Shown here piece by piece: positions 56,678 to 64,000 of a stretch of 64,000 bases of DNA. Under the pieces are notes generated by a model, which was not told where the DNA came from, did not search any database, and saw only the letters and a list, made by a program, of their open reading frames with translations. The position numbers and the translations under genes are program-made. The stretch is from Microbulbifer rhizosphaerae. GTDB taxonomy: Bacteria; Pseudomonadota; Gammaproteobacteria; Pseudomonadales; Cellvibrionaceae. Location of the stretch: positions 124,001 to 188,000 of the forward strand of contig NZ_JACHWZ010000009.1 of assembly GCF_014191725.1 (NCBI RefSeq). Direction: 5' to 3'. How positions within the stretch are numbered: position 1 is the first letter of the stretch; each line of letters opens with the position of its first letter.

Positions 56678-57385
56678 ATGACCAGAACCATTCAACTGTG
56701 CACCGCCCTCCTCCTGGCCCTGGCCGCCGCCGGCGCCCAGGCCGCCAATTATGCCGGCACCACCTTTGAAATCGAGATGATCGTATTCAGCCGCCCCGGG
56801 GGCATGGAGCAGTCCCGCGAGACCTGGCCCGCGGCGCCACAGCTGCAGTACCCGGACCGCTGGGTGGATTTCCAGACCGCCGACGGTGACGGCGCCACGG
56901 CACTCTCTCCCGCCGTCACGCGGCTGGACAACAAAGTGGCCGCGCTGAATCGCGGCGGCAGTTACCGGGTGCTGTTTCACAAGGCCTGGCGCCAGGTATT
57001 GCAGCAAAAGCACAAGTCACCGGCGATCCTGATCGACGGCGGCGACAGCAGTGGCGACCACCGCCAGTTGGAGGGCAGCGTGACCGTGAGTGTCTCCCGC
57101 TACCTGCACCTCTCCACCAACCTCTGGTTCAGCGATTTCGTCGGCGGGGAAATGACCACCGGCGGCATCCCCCTGCCCTCCCGCCCCACACTGGCGAGCG
57201 AAGAGCCCTTGAACCTGATGACCGGCTCCCCTGCTCCGCTTGTCGGTGTGCAACCGCTGTACGCCCAGAGGGTTGCGGTCCTGCAGGAGGAGCGCCGCCT
57301 GCGCAGCGGAGAACTTCACTACATCGATCACCCTCAGCTGGGCGTGTTGATCGAAGTGCGCACCGTGGACGGCACTGAAGAGTAA
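56678..57385 (+). CDS. csiV: CsiV family protein
   Basis: 235 residues with a signal peptide (cut after AQA, about 22). FEIEMIVFSRPGGMEQSRET and GSVTVSVSRYLHLSTNLWF then QPLYAQRVAVLQEERRLRSG and YIDHPQLGVLIEV are CsiV features. CsiV is linked to cell-wall stress and peptidoglycan binding in Pseudomonas, where it also lies next to mfd. Periplasmic. Confidence 0.85.
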   Translation: MTRTIQLCTALLLALAAAGAQAANYAGTTFEIEMIVFSRPGGMEQSRETWPAAPQLQYPDRWVDFQTADGDGATALSPAVTRLDNKVAALNRGGSYRVLFHKAWRQVLQQKHKSPAILIDGGDSSGDHRQLEGSVTVSVSRYLHLSTNLWFSDFVGGEMTTGGIPLPSRPTLASEEPLNLMTGSPAPLVGVQPLYAQRVAVLQEERRLRSGELHYIDHPQLGVLIEVRTVDGTEE

Positions 57386-57477
57386 TAAGTAACCAGTGGT
57401 TAGTGACCGGTATTTCCCACCCAACACCAACCACTGGCCACTGATTACCCACCAATCACCAACCACTGACACTAATA

Positions 57478-58716
57478 ATGATTACCAACGACGCAATTAT
57501 TCTCGGCATGTTGGCCGCGATTCTCGGCTTTGTGTTTTACACCGCCGGCAGTGAGCACCGATTCTGGAAGCGCTTTTACCGCTTCGTTCCCGCGCTGCTA
57601 CTGTGCTACTTCCTGCCCTCGCTGCTCACCACTTTTGGCATTATCGACGCGGAGGGATCCCAACTTTATTTTGTGGCCTCCCGCTACTTGCTGCCAGCGA
57701 GCCTGGTACTGCTGACACTCAGTATCGACCTCAAAGCTATTATCAACCTCGGCCCCAAAGCATTGATCCTTTTTCTTACCGGCACCCTGGGCATTGTGAT
57801 CGGCGGCCCCATTGCGCTGCTGGTCATGTCCACTATTGATCCCGGGATGCTGAACGTCAGCGGCCCGGAAGCAGTCTGGCGCGGTATGACCACCGTTGCC
57901 GGCAGCTGGATCGGCGGCGGCGCCAATCAGACGGCAATGAAGGAGATCTTCGGTGTGGGCGACCAGATATTTTCCGCGATGGTGGCGGTAGATGTAATCG
58001 TCGCCAATATCTGGATGGCGGTACTGCTGATCATGGCGGGCAATGCCAAACAGCTGGACGAGCGTCGCGGAGCCGATACCAGAGCGATCACTGTGCTGCG
58101 GGAAAAAGTGGAAACACTGCAGAAAAAGCACGCACGGATTCCCTCGCTGCCGGACCTGATGCTGATCGCCGCAGTGGGTTTCGGTATCACCGCCATCGCC
58201 CACGCCGCTGCCGACCAGTTGGCACCCTGGTTCCAGGCCAACGCGCCGCAACTGGCACGCTTCAGCTTCACCAGCCAGTTTTTCTGGCTGATTATTATCG
58301 CCACCACCCTGGGGGTCGCCATGGCCTTTTCACCGGCGAAAAAGCTCGAGGGTGCCGGCTCCTCCAAGGTGGGCTCGGTATTTATCTACTTTCTGGTGGC
58401 CACCATCGGTACCCATATGGATATCACCGCGCTGAAAGACAGCCCGGAACTGTTCGTGCTGGGGATTATCTGGATGGCGGTACACGCCGGGCTGATGCTG
58501 CTGGTGGCCAAACTGATCAAGGCCCCCACCTTCTTTATGGCGGTGGGCAGCCAGGCCAATGTGGGCGGGGCCGCATCCGCCCCCGTAGTGGCCGCGGCCT
58601 TCCACCCCTCACTGGCACCAGTGGGTGTGCTATTGGCGGTATTCGGCTATGCACTCGGCACCTACGCAGCCTGGTTCTGCGGCCAGTTGCTGCGGGTAGT
58701 GGCCGGCGGCGGTTGA
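57478..58716 (+). CDS. DUF819 family membrane protein
   Basis: 412 residues, about ten helices. GSWIGGGANQTAMKEIFGVG and GSQANVGGAASAPVVAAAF are the paired DUF819 (YjcL-type) glycine-rich motifs; DMDITALK-type loop TIGTHMDITALKD also present. Probably a transporter; substrate unknown. The ~90 bases before the ATG are a degenerate CCACTGG/CCAACCACTGG repeat. Confidence 0.88.
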   Translation: MITNDAIILGMLAAILGFVFYTAGSEHRFWKRFYRFVPALLLCYFLPSLLTTFGIIDAEGSQLYFVASRYLLPASLVLLTLSIDLKAIINLGPKALILFLTGTLGIVIGGPIALLVMSTIDPGMLNVSGPEAVWRGMTTVAGSWIGGGANQTAMKEIFGVGDQIFSAMVAVDVIVANIWMAVLLIMAGNAKQLDERRGADTRAITVLREKVETLQKKHARIPSLPDLMLIAAVGFGITAIAHAAADQLAPWFQANAPQLARFSFTSQFFWLIIIATTLGVAMAFSPAKKLEGAGSSKVGSVFIYFLVATIGTHMDITALKDSPELFVLGIIWMAVHAGLMLLVAKLIKAPTFFMAVGSQANVGGAASAPVVAAAFHPSLAPVGVLLAVFGYALGTYAAWFCGQLLRVVAGGG

Positions 58717-58808
58717 TCTGCATCAATACGCAGCCGGTGGCCACGATCAGTCGGAATTAAACCGCTATCGATACGGCCCCGGGAGCACTCCTGCATCCAG
58801 AGCTTATA

Positions 58809-58845
58809 AAAATCCAGCCAGCGGCGTCGCCACTGGCTGGATTTT
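58809..58845. terminator. bidirectional terminator between DUF819 and cold-shock genes
   Basis: AAAATCCAGCCAG (58809-58821), 11-base loop, CTGGCTGGATTTT (58833-58845): a perfect 13-bp stem with A and T ends, between two convergent genes. Confidence 0.85.
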
Positions 58846-58871
58846 CAAAGAAGATTTTTCGACGGGAAGGT

Positions 58872-59087
58872 TTATTCGCGGGGAATCACGTCTTCCGCCA
58901 GCAGGCCTTTTTCACCCTGTTGCATTTCGAATTCCACCGCCTGGCCTTCGTTCAGGGTTTTATAGCCCTCTCCGCGAATACTGCGATAGTGTACAAAGAT
59001 ATCTTCGGTTCCCTCACCACAGGTGATGAAGCCATAGCCTCGAGCATTGTTGAACCACTTCACGGTACCTGTAACGCGATCACTCAT
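58872..59087 (-). CDS. cold-shock domain protein
   Basis: 71 residues. RNP1 [12 protein letters not shown] (about 10-21) and RNP2 DIFVHY (about 29-34) bind single-stranded nucleic acid. It resembles CspD-type proteins but the exact paralogue is not clear. The preceding ~280 bases (59088-59371) probably hold its leader RNA; I see no other gene there. Confidence 0.92.
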   Translation of the reverse strand: MSDRVTGTVKWFNNARGYGFITCGEGTEDIFVHYRSIRGEGYKTLNEGQAVEFEMQQGEKGLLAEDVIPRE

Positions 59088-59371
59088 TAAGCCAACCTCA
59101 TTATTGTTATTGCGTTTACCTCATGTCCAAAGGGGCAAACGCCACCCCATAATCAGCGGCTCTGCCGCTGTCCTGTACGCCCGCCGGATCGCTCCCGACG
59201 AACGTCCTCTGATTCTTAGATAAAATGACGCCAGTGTCCAGATTTCACTGTGAATTTAATCCCATGGATTGTGAGTTATGCGCAATATATCACCAAAACA
59301 ATTCCGCCAAACCCCCTATAACTGACCAATTGTGCTTTTATGAATTTCTTCGCATTGGTCCGTCCGTTCCA

Positions 59372-60463
59372 TTATGTGGTCGCCATTTCCGGCACCTCGG
59401 CAATATGCAGAGTGGAGGTCGGGAAAGCGCAGGAGGCCCCGTGCCCTTCGATAATCTGCAGGACCCGCAACAGGATATCCTGCTTGATTTCGTGATAACG
59501 AATCCACTCGGTGGTTTTGGTGAAGGTGTAGATAAAGAAATCCAGCGACGAGGGGGCGAAACTGTTGAAATTGACAATCAGCGTCTGGTTGCCGTCGATC
59601 TCCGGATGTTGCTGCAGCATTTTTTTGACATCGTCGACAATAAACTTCATTCGGGGTGCGTCCTCGTAGCGAATGCCAATGGTTTCATAGATGCGCCGGT
59701 TCAGCATACGCGAGGGATTTTCCACCGCTATCTGGGTAAAAATACCATTGGGAATGTACAGGGGCCGCTTGTCGAAGGTGCGGATACGGGTCAACCGCCA
59801 ACCGATATCCTCCACAGTGCCCTCGATTTCTTTATCCGGCGATCGCACCCAATCCCCCACTGCAAACGGCCGGTCGAGATAGACCATCAGACCGCCGAAG
59901 AAATTGGCCAGCAGGTCCTTGGCCGCAAAGCCCACTGCCAGGCCGCCGATGCCGCCGAAGGCAAGCACGCCACTGACGCTGTAGCCGAGAAACTGCATGA
60001 CCACTATCACCGCGGTAATCACGATGGAGGCGCGCACCAGCTTGCCCACCGCGCGCACAGTAGTGGCGTCCATGGGTTTGCTGATAAAGCGCGGGTCGCG
60101 CAGGTTGTACTCCACGTTGCGCGAGAAACGCAGCGCAAACCAGGTGAATACCAGGATCAGACCGATTTCCCGCAGCGGCGTGGCCACCGAAAAGATCTCC
60201 GCCCCGGTGGCGACCCCGGCCCGGCTCGCGGCCAGGGTCAGGCCCAATAGCCACACCAACACCGTGCCCGGCGGGTTCAGCGCGCCCACCAGTGCGTCGT
60301 CCCAGGGATTGACCGTTTTTTCCGCGCGCCGGGCAAGTCGCTGCACGAAGCTCGCCAAAAGCCAGGCGCTCAGCGCCGTGGCCAGAACGATAAGGAAAAT
60401 CGCCACTATCCACAGGCGGTTGTCGCCGACCCAGGACAGCAGCATAGTTTTTATCGATTCCAC
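59372..60463 (-). CDS. mechanosensitive channel, MscS family
   Basis: 363 residues. Helices at about 15-38, 65-85, 97-115, 135-155; pore helix GGIGGLAVGFAAKDLLANFF (about 169-188), then beta domain PFAVGDWVRSPDKEIEGTVE and RIRTFDKRPLYIPNG. It opens under membrane tension to release solutes. Longer N-terminal set of helices than E. coli MscS, as in YnaI/YbdG-like members. Confidence 0.92.
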   Translation of the reverse strand: MESIKTMLLSWVGDNRLWIVAIFLIVLATALSAWLLASFVQRLARRAEKTVNPWDDALVGALNPPGTVLVWLLGLTLAASRAGVATGAEIFSVATPLREIGLILVFTWFALRFSRNVEYNLRDPRFISKPMDATTVRAVGKLVRASIVITAVIVVMQFLGYSVSGVLAFGGIGGLAVGFAAKDLLANFFGGLMVYLDRPFAVGDWVRSPDKEIEGTVEDIGWRLTRIRTFDKRPLYIPNGIFTQIAVENPSRMLNRRIYETIGIRYEDAPRMKFIVDDVKKMLQQHPEIDGNQTLIVNFNSFAPSSLDFFIYTFTKTTEWIRYHEIKQDILLRVLQIIEGHGASCAFPTSTLHIAEVPEMATT

Positions 60464-60499
60464 TTACTTCTACCCCCGATAAATAAATTCCAATTCGTG

Positions 60500-60707
60500 T
60501 TTTCTTGTAGGAGCAGATTTGGACGCCGAAGGCGCCCGAAGGATGAGCACCAGGGAGGCCGCTAATCAGCGGCGGTGATTCGATCCCAGACTGATCGCGG
60601 CCATGGGCAGATTTTTGCTCCTGCAAAATCTGCATTTCCGCTGGGCGGCATTCCGCTGGGCGGCATTCCGCTGGGCGGCATTCCGCCATTCCTGGCGGTC
60701 GCCGCTC
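60500..60707. repeat. palindromic repeat with a 3 x 15-base tandem unit
   Basis: A diverged TGTAGGAGC...GCTCCTACA element. Near its end CCGCTGGGCGGCATT is repeated three times in a row (60641-60685), followed by a partial fourth unit. Confidence 0.75.
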
Positions 60708-61709
60708 CTACATGGAAGCCAGCCAGTTGCGGGTCTCCCGCCAGCGTTCGCTTTTTTCCAGCTCGAGCCAGGATTTTATCGCCGGTTTTCCACGCATGCG
60801 CTGCAACCGTTCACTGGATTTTACTTTGGGTACAAAATTCTCCAGCGCCTCGAGTGCCTGCAATGCTCCCAGGCGGCTGTTACAAACCAGGCCCATATCG
60901 CAGCCGGCGTCCATCGCCGCGCGGATTCTGGCCCCGTAGCCGCCGGCAGCGCCGGCGCCCTCCATGGACAGGTCATCGCTGAAGATCACGCCGTCGAAAC
61001 CCAGTTTGTCACGCAGGATATCCTGCAGCCAGAAACGGGAGAAGCCCACCGGCTGTTCGTCCACCCGGGCGAAGCGGATATGCGCCGGCATCACCGCATC
61101 CAGTTCACCGGCGCGCAGGGACTCCACAAAGGGAATGGCGTCGGAGTTCATCACGTCTTCGAGGGAGCGCTCGTCCACCGGCAGTTCTTCGTGGCTGTCC
61201 TCCAGCACATGGCCGTGACCGGGGAAATGCTTGCCGGTAGAGGCCATGCCGGCCCCGTGCATCCCCCGCATAAAGGCACTCACCAGCGGCCCCACCTGCC
61301 GGGGGTCGGCGGCAAAGCTGCGGTCGCCGACGATACGACAGTGGCTGTCGTCCGCGTCCAGCACAGGGGCGAAACTGAAGTCCAGGCCGATTGCCAGCAG
61401 TTCCGACGCCAGCAGCCAGCCCACGTCCTCCAGCCGTTTCATGTCGGCGCGGGCGGCCAGTGCCTGCATGGATGGAAGCGAGGTAAACTCCCCCTTGAAA
61501 CGCTGTACCCGGCCGCCCTCCTGGTCCACCGCCAACAGCAGTTCCGGACGCTCCGCCCGGATATCGGCCACCAGCGCCTCGATCTGCGCCCGATCGCGGA
61601 AGTTGCGCCCAAAGAAGATGAGCCCACCCACCAGCGGATTCCGCAGCAGCTTGCGATCCTCCGCGGTCAGCTCCTGGCCTTCGATATCAATCATTACCGG
61701 ACCGATCAT
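60708..61709 (-). CDS. nagZ: beta-N-acetylhexosaminidase
   Basis: 333 residues, GH3 family. LLLAVDQEGGRVQRFKG (about 57-73), KHFPGHGHVLEDSHEELP (about 163-180, catalytic His in the loop) and VIFSDDLSMEGA (catalytic Asp about 246) are NagZ signatures. It cleaves GlcNAc from muropeptides in cytoplasmic cell-wall recycling. Beside psrA and lexA as in Pseudomonas. Confidence 0.95.
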   Translation of the reverse strand: MIGPVMIDIEGQELTAEDRKLLRNPLVGGLIFFGRNFRDRAQIEALVADIRAERPELLLAVDQEGGRVQRFKGEFTSLPSMQALAARADMKRLEDVGWLLASELLAIGLDFSFAPVLDADDSHCRIVGDRSFAADPRQVGPLVSAFMRGMHGAGMASTGKHFPGHGHVLEDSHEELPVDERSLEDVMNSDAIPFVESLRAGELDAVMPAHIRFARVDEQPVGFSRFWLQDILRDKLGFDGVIFSDDLSMEGAGAAGGYGARIRAAMDAGCDMGLVCNSRLGALQALEALENFVPKVKSSERLQRMRGKPAIKSWLELEKSERWRETRNWLASM

Positions 61710-61726
61710 GGGAGTTCCTCTTTAAT

Positions 61727-61882
61727 GCGGAATGATGAATGCGGAATACGCGGGCCAGCTTCGTGCCACGGACCGCCACCGGCCGCGACCGGGCTCCAGG
61801 GGCAACCCGAACACAACGTCTCGCATCGGATATCCTTCATTCCGCATTCATCATTCCGCATTCCGCATTCATCCTTCCGCAT
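61727..61882. repeat. imperfect inverted repeat between nagZ and psrA
   Basis: AATGCGGAATGATGAATGCGGAAT (in parts, 61727-61745) faces several CATTCCGCATTCATCATTCC units at 61838-61882. The ~100 bases between have no gene. The right arm runs into the end of psrA. Confidence 0.7.
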
Positions 61883-62504
61883 TCACTTTAAGCATCGCCG
61901 CCGCCGCGGGCACCAGCCGGTCCAGGGTTTCCGGAAGGCTGCTCTGAGCACCGAAATCTTCTCTCAGAATAGCCTCGATGGCGTCGAAGCTCGACAGGGT
62001 AAATACGGTGGCGCCCAGCATGAAGTAGAGGCGCCAGTAGAAGCTCACCGGGTCCAGGTGCGGCAGCGCCCTCTCCAGTAGTCCGGCGAAACGGTGGTAA
62101 CTGTCGCCGTAGCGGGAGACGATGAAGCGGCGCAGGTGCCCCTGGGACTGGGAATAAGCCAGCCCCAGCAGGCGCATAAAGCGCTGTGGATCGCGCCCCT
62201 CCGCCGCCAGGCTGCCGAGCCCCACCCGATAGAGACTCTCCAGCAGCTCCTCCACGGTCAACCGCTGGCCCGCCGCTTCACGGCGATCCAGTTCACCGGC
62301 GAGACTGGCGGTAAAAGGCGTCAAAAAGCGCTCGAACACTGCCTGGATCAGTTCTTTTTTTGATCCAAAGTGGTAATTTACTGCGGCGAGGTTGACCCCG
62401 GCGGTGCTGGTGATGGTACGCAGGGAGGTCTCGGTAAAGCCGCGTTCGGCAAAGAGCACCTCAGCGGCATCCAATATCCGGCCGATCGTATCCGTCTGGC
62501 TCAT
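61869..62504 (-). CDS. psrA: TetR-family regulator PsrA
   Basis: 211 residues from ATG 62504. N-terminal HTH: ILDAAEVLFAERGFTETSLR and VNYHFGSKKELI. C-terminal domain has FMRLLGLAYSQSQGHLRRFI-type ligand-domain sequence. In Pseudomonas the nagZ-psrA-lexA order is conserved, and PsrA responds to long-chain fatty acids and controls rpoS and beta-oxidation genes. The name rests on synteny plus this fit. The last codons overlap the repeat above. Confidence 0.8.
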   Translation of the reverse strand: MSQTDTIGRILDAAEVLFAERGFTETSLRTITSTAGVNLAAVNYHFGSKKELIQAVFERFLTPFTASLAGELDRREAAGQRLTVEELLESLYRVGLGSLAAEGRDPQRFMRLLGLAYSQSQGHLRRFIVSRYGDSYHRFAGLLERALPHLDPVSFYWRLYFMLGATVFTLSSFDAIEAILREDFGAQSSLPETLDRLVPAAAAMLKVNAEG

Positions 62505-62525
62505 AGGAATTCGAACCAACAATTA

Positions 62526-62537
62526 AAACAGTTGTTT
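62526..62537. promoter_or_regulatory. putative PsrA box
   Basis: AAACAGTTGTTT has the AAAC-N4-GTTT shape of the PsrA site (C/G-AAAC-N2-4-GTTT-G/C), 22 bases before the psrA start. This fits autorepression known in Pseudomonas. Confidence 0.6.
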
Positions 62538-62659
62538 AGTGCAAGGCAGATTAGCATATTCCGCGCCAGCTGGCGCCGTTGGCGGGTCGTTGTTGAACTT
62601 TGTTGAACCGGTGGCGCGGACATTAAATTGAAAGGAAGAATCGAGGAGAAGGGTTTGCC

Positions 62660-62971
62660 ATGACTCAAAAACGACCGGAAATCGGCAGCTGGTTCGAAAA
62701 TATCGACGGCGGCCTGCTGTTCGAAGTAGTCGCAGTGGACGATACCATCGAAGTCCAATACGCCGACGGCACCCTGGATGAGTTCGACTGGGAACAGTGG
62801 CGGGAGATGTCCCTGGTGCCGGCGGCGGAGCCGGAGGACGCCAACGCGGCCTACGGCCTGACGGTGGACGACCAGTCACAAAATGCACGGGGCTTCAGCG
62901 TACCGGAGGACACCAACCCCCTCGACCACATTGAGGGGGAACCTTTCGAGGGGACAGACGAGTCGCCCTGA
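62660..62971 (+). CDS. small acidic DUF6763-like protein
   Basis: 103 residues with GAGGAGAAGGG before the ATG. MTQKRPEIGSWFENIDGG is followed by FEVVAVDDTIEVQYADG and LDEFDWEQWREM. Acidic, one small folded beta domain then a disordered tail. Function unknown; similar small proteins sit near lexA/psrA in relatives. Confidence 0.75.
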   Translation: MTQKRPEIGSWFENIDGGLLFEVVAVDDTIEVQYADGTLDEFDWEQWREMSLVPAAEPEDANAAYGLTVDDQSQNARGFSVPEDTNPLDHIEGEPFEGTDESP

Positions 62972-63004
62972 CGAATTCCTTGCAAAGGGAGACCGGGCGG
63001 CCAA

Positions 63005-63646
63005 TCATTCCTCCCGCCCTCTGATGTAGTCAATAATGACCTCCGCCGCCTCCTCCACGGTATCCACGATGCTGAACAAATCCAGGTCCGAGGCGTCGAT
63101 GCAGCTGCTCTCCAGCACCGTATCCACCAGCCAGCCGTGCAGTCCGGACCAATAGCGCTTGCCCACCAGTACGACGGGAAAGCGCTGTACTTTCTGTGTC
63201 TGTACCAGGGTCAGCGCCTCGAACAGTTCGTCCAGGGTGCCGTAGCCACCGGGCATACCCACAAAACCCACCGCGTGTTTGACGAACATAAACTTGCGCA
63301 CAAAGAAGTAGCGGAAATTGAGGCTGATGTCCTGGTAGGGGTTGGCCGCCTGCTCGAAAGGCAGTTCGATGTTGAGCCCGATGGAGACGCCGCGCTGGGG
63401 CAAGGCGCCGCGATTGCAGGCTTCCATAATCCCCGGGCCACCACCGGTCATCACCGGTATACCTTCCGCGGCCAGTAACTCCCCCAGCCTGACTCCCTGC
63501 TGATATTCCGGAGTATCCTCTGTGAAGCGCGCACTGCCGAATACTGTCACGGAACCGGTGAGCGCAATCAATCGTTCAATTCCATCCACCAGCTCGGACT
63601 GTATCCGCAGTACCCGCCAGGCTTCCGGCATTTTTGCGTCCAGCAT
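63005..63646 (-). CDS. LOG-family nucleotide 5'-monophosphate nucleosidase-like protein
   Basis: 213 residues. VMTGGGPGIMEACNRGA (about 66-82) and GMPGGYGTLDELFEAL (about 130-145) are the LOG motifs (PGGxGTxxE). These enzymes hydrolyse nucleoside monophosphates, in some cases cytokinin-type. Physiological role here unknown. Confidence 0.9.
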   Translation of the reverse strand: MLDAKMPEAWRVLRIQSELVDGIERLIALTGSVTVFGSARFTEDTPEYQQGVRLGELLAAEGIPVMTGGGPGIMEACNRGALPQRGVSIGLNIELPFEQAANPYQDISLNFRYFFVRKFMFVKHAVGFVGMPGGYGTLDELFEALTLVQTQKVQRFPVVLVGKRYWSGLHGWLVDTVLESSCIDASDLDLFSIVDTVEEAAEVIIDYIRGREE

Positions 63647-63761
63647 TTTCTTTCCTTTTATTTGTCGCGTATCTCTTTCAACCAGTCATTATCTCCCCTT
63701 CTCTACTTATAGCAGCTTATTGCGACAATGGGCGTTGCCGGCCGTCCACCGGGCACAAAGA

Positions 63762-63813
63762 TTGCGCAGGAGGCAAATCTGTATATAATCCCAGCAACTG
63801 TATATAAATACAG
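63762..63813 (+). promoter_or_regulatory. lexA promoter with two SOS boxes
   Basis: SOS box 1: CTGTATATAATCCCAG at 63779-63794; box 2: CTGTATATAAATACAG at 63798-63813, both CTG-N10-CAG. Box 1 covers the likely -10 TATAAT (63784-63789), with TTGCGC at 63762-63767. Two boxes at lexA are known from E. coli. Confidence 0.85.
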
Positions 63814-63832
63814 AACAACCTCAGGTGACCCT

Positions 63833-64000
63833 ATGACCAATCTCACTGCACGCCAGGCTCAGGTACTTGAACTGATCAAGTCCTACCTGGAGGAAACCGG
63901 CTATCCACCCACGCGCGCGGAGATCGCCCAGGAACTGGGCTTTCGCTCCCCCAACGCCGCGGAAGAACACCTGAAGGCACTGGCGCGCAAAGGCGCGATC
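63833..64000 (+). CDS. lexA: LexA repressor, 5' part
   Basis: First 56 codons, cut by the window end. [20 protein letters not shown] then [20 protein letters not shown] and [15 protein letters not shown] is the LexA winged-helix DNA-binding domain. The protease part lies outside. Autorepressor of the SOS response; likely also controls polB in this window. Confidence 0.97.
   Translation, partial: MTNLTARQAQVLELIKSYLEETGYPPTRAEIAQELGFRSPNAAEEHLKALARKGAI

Overview
The window looks like a chromosomal stretch of a marine or soil gammaproteobacterium of the Cellvibrionales/Pseudomonadales type; Microbulbifer is my best guess. The reasons are Pseudomonas-like neighbourhoods (nagZ-psrA-lexA, mfd-csiV, prpB-prpC-acnD-prpF with a GntR regulator), a complete Na+-NQR operon with apbE and nqrM, GC-rich core genes, and many copies of short palindromic repeats. 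This is inference from gene content; I have no database match.

Layout. 1-3.4 kb: the 3' end of a siderophore-type TonB-dependent receptor, a small membrane protein, a TonB-like protein and a small orphan gene. 3.4-10.4 kb: a low-order accessory zone with small orphan genes, a GNAT-like gene followed by two tiny overlapping charged ORFs, an M14 metallopeptidase, a YkgJ-like cysteine protein, and debris of at least five genes (M14 peptidase, dbpA, a UPF0175-like gene, acnD and one unidentified). 10.5-17.4 kb: polB with a LexA-type box, then a TonB-dependent receptor plus OmpR-type response regulator and histidine kinase.

17.6-24.8 kb is an AT-rich defence island, all on the minus strand: a HEPN-type protein (ApeA-like), a three-gene ABC-3C operon (nuclease-like protein, MC6-like middle component, DUF2326 ATPase), and a reverse transcriptase/SLATT pair. 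Directly upstream of the SLATT gene is an unannotated, highly structured RNA of about 138 nt. It is closed by a perfect 12-bp stem and carries five internal hairpins with GNRA and UUCG tetraloops on the RT's sense strand. I regard this RT-SLATT-ncRNA cassette (DRT10-like) as the most interesting object here. The island is flanked by REP-like repeats on one side and a broken prpF copy on the other; a broken acnD piece lies at 10.25 kb.

25.4-64 kb is mostly core genome: tapT, a GNAT gene with a tandemly duplicated 3' end, the methylcitrate operon with an operator/promoter array, the lolCDE lipoprotein exporter, a SEC-C protein, sthA, nqrABCDEF-apbE-nqrM, a long glyceraldehyde-3-phosphate dehydrogenase, mfd, csiV, a DUF819 transporter, a cold-shock protein, an MscS channel, nagZ, psrA with its putative box, a LOG-family gene, and the start of lexA behind two SOS boxes. 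No tRNA, rRNA, CRISPR array, integrase or intact transposase was seen.
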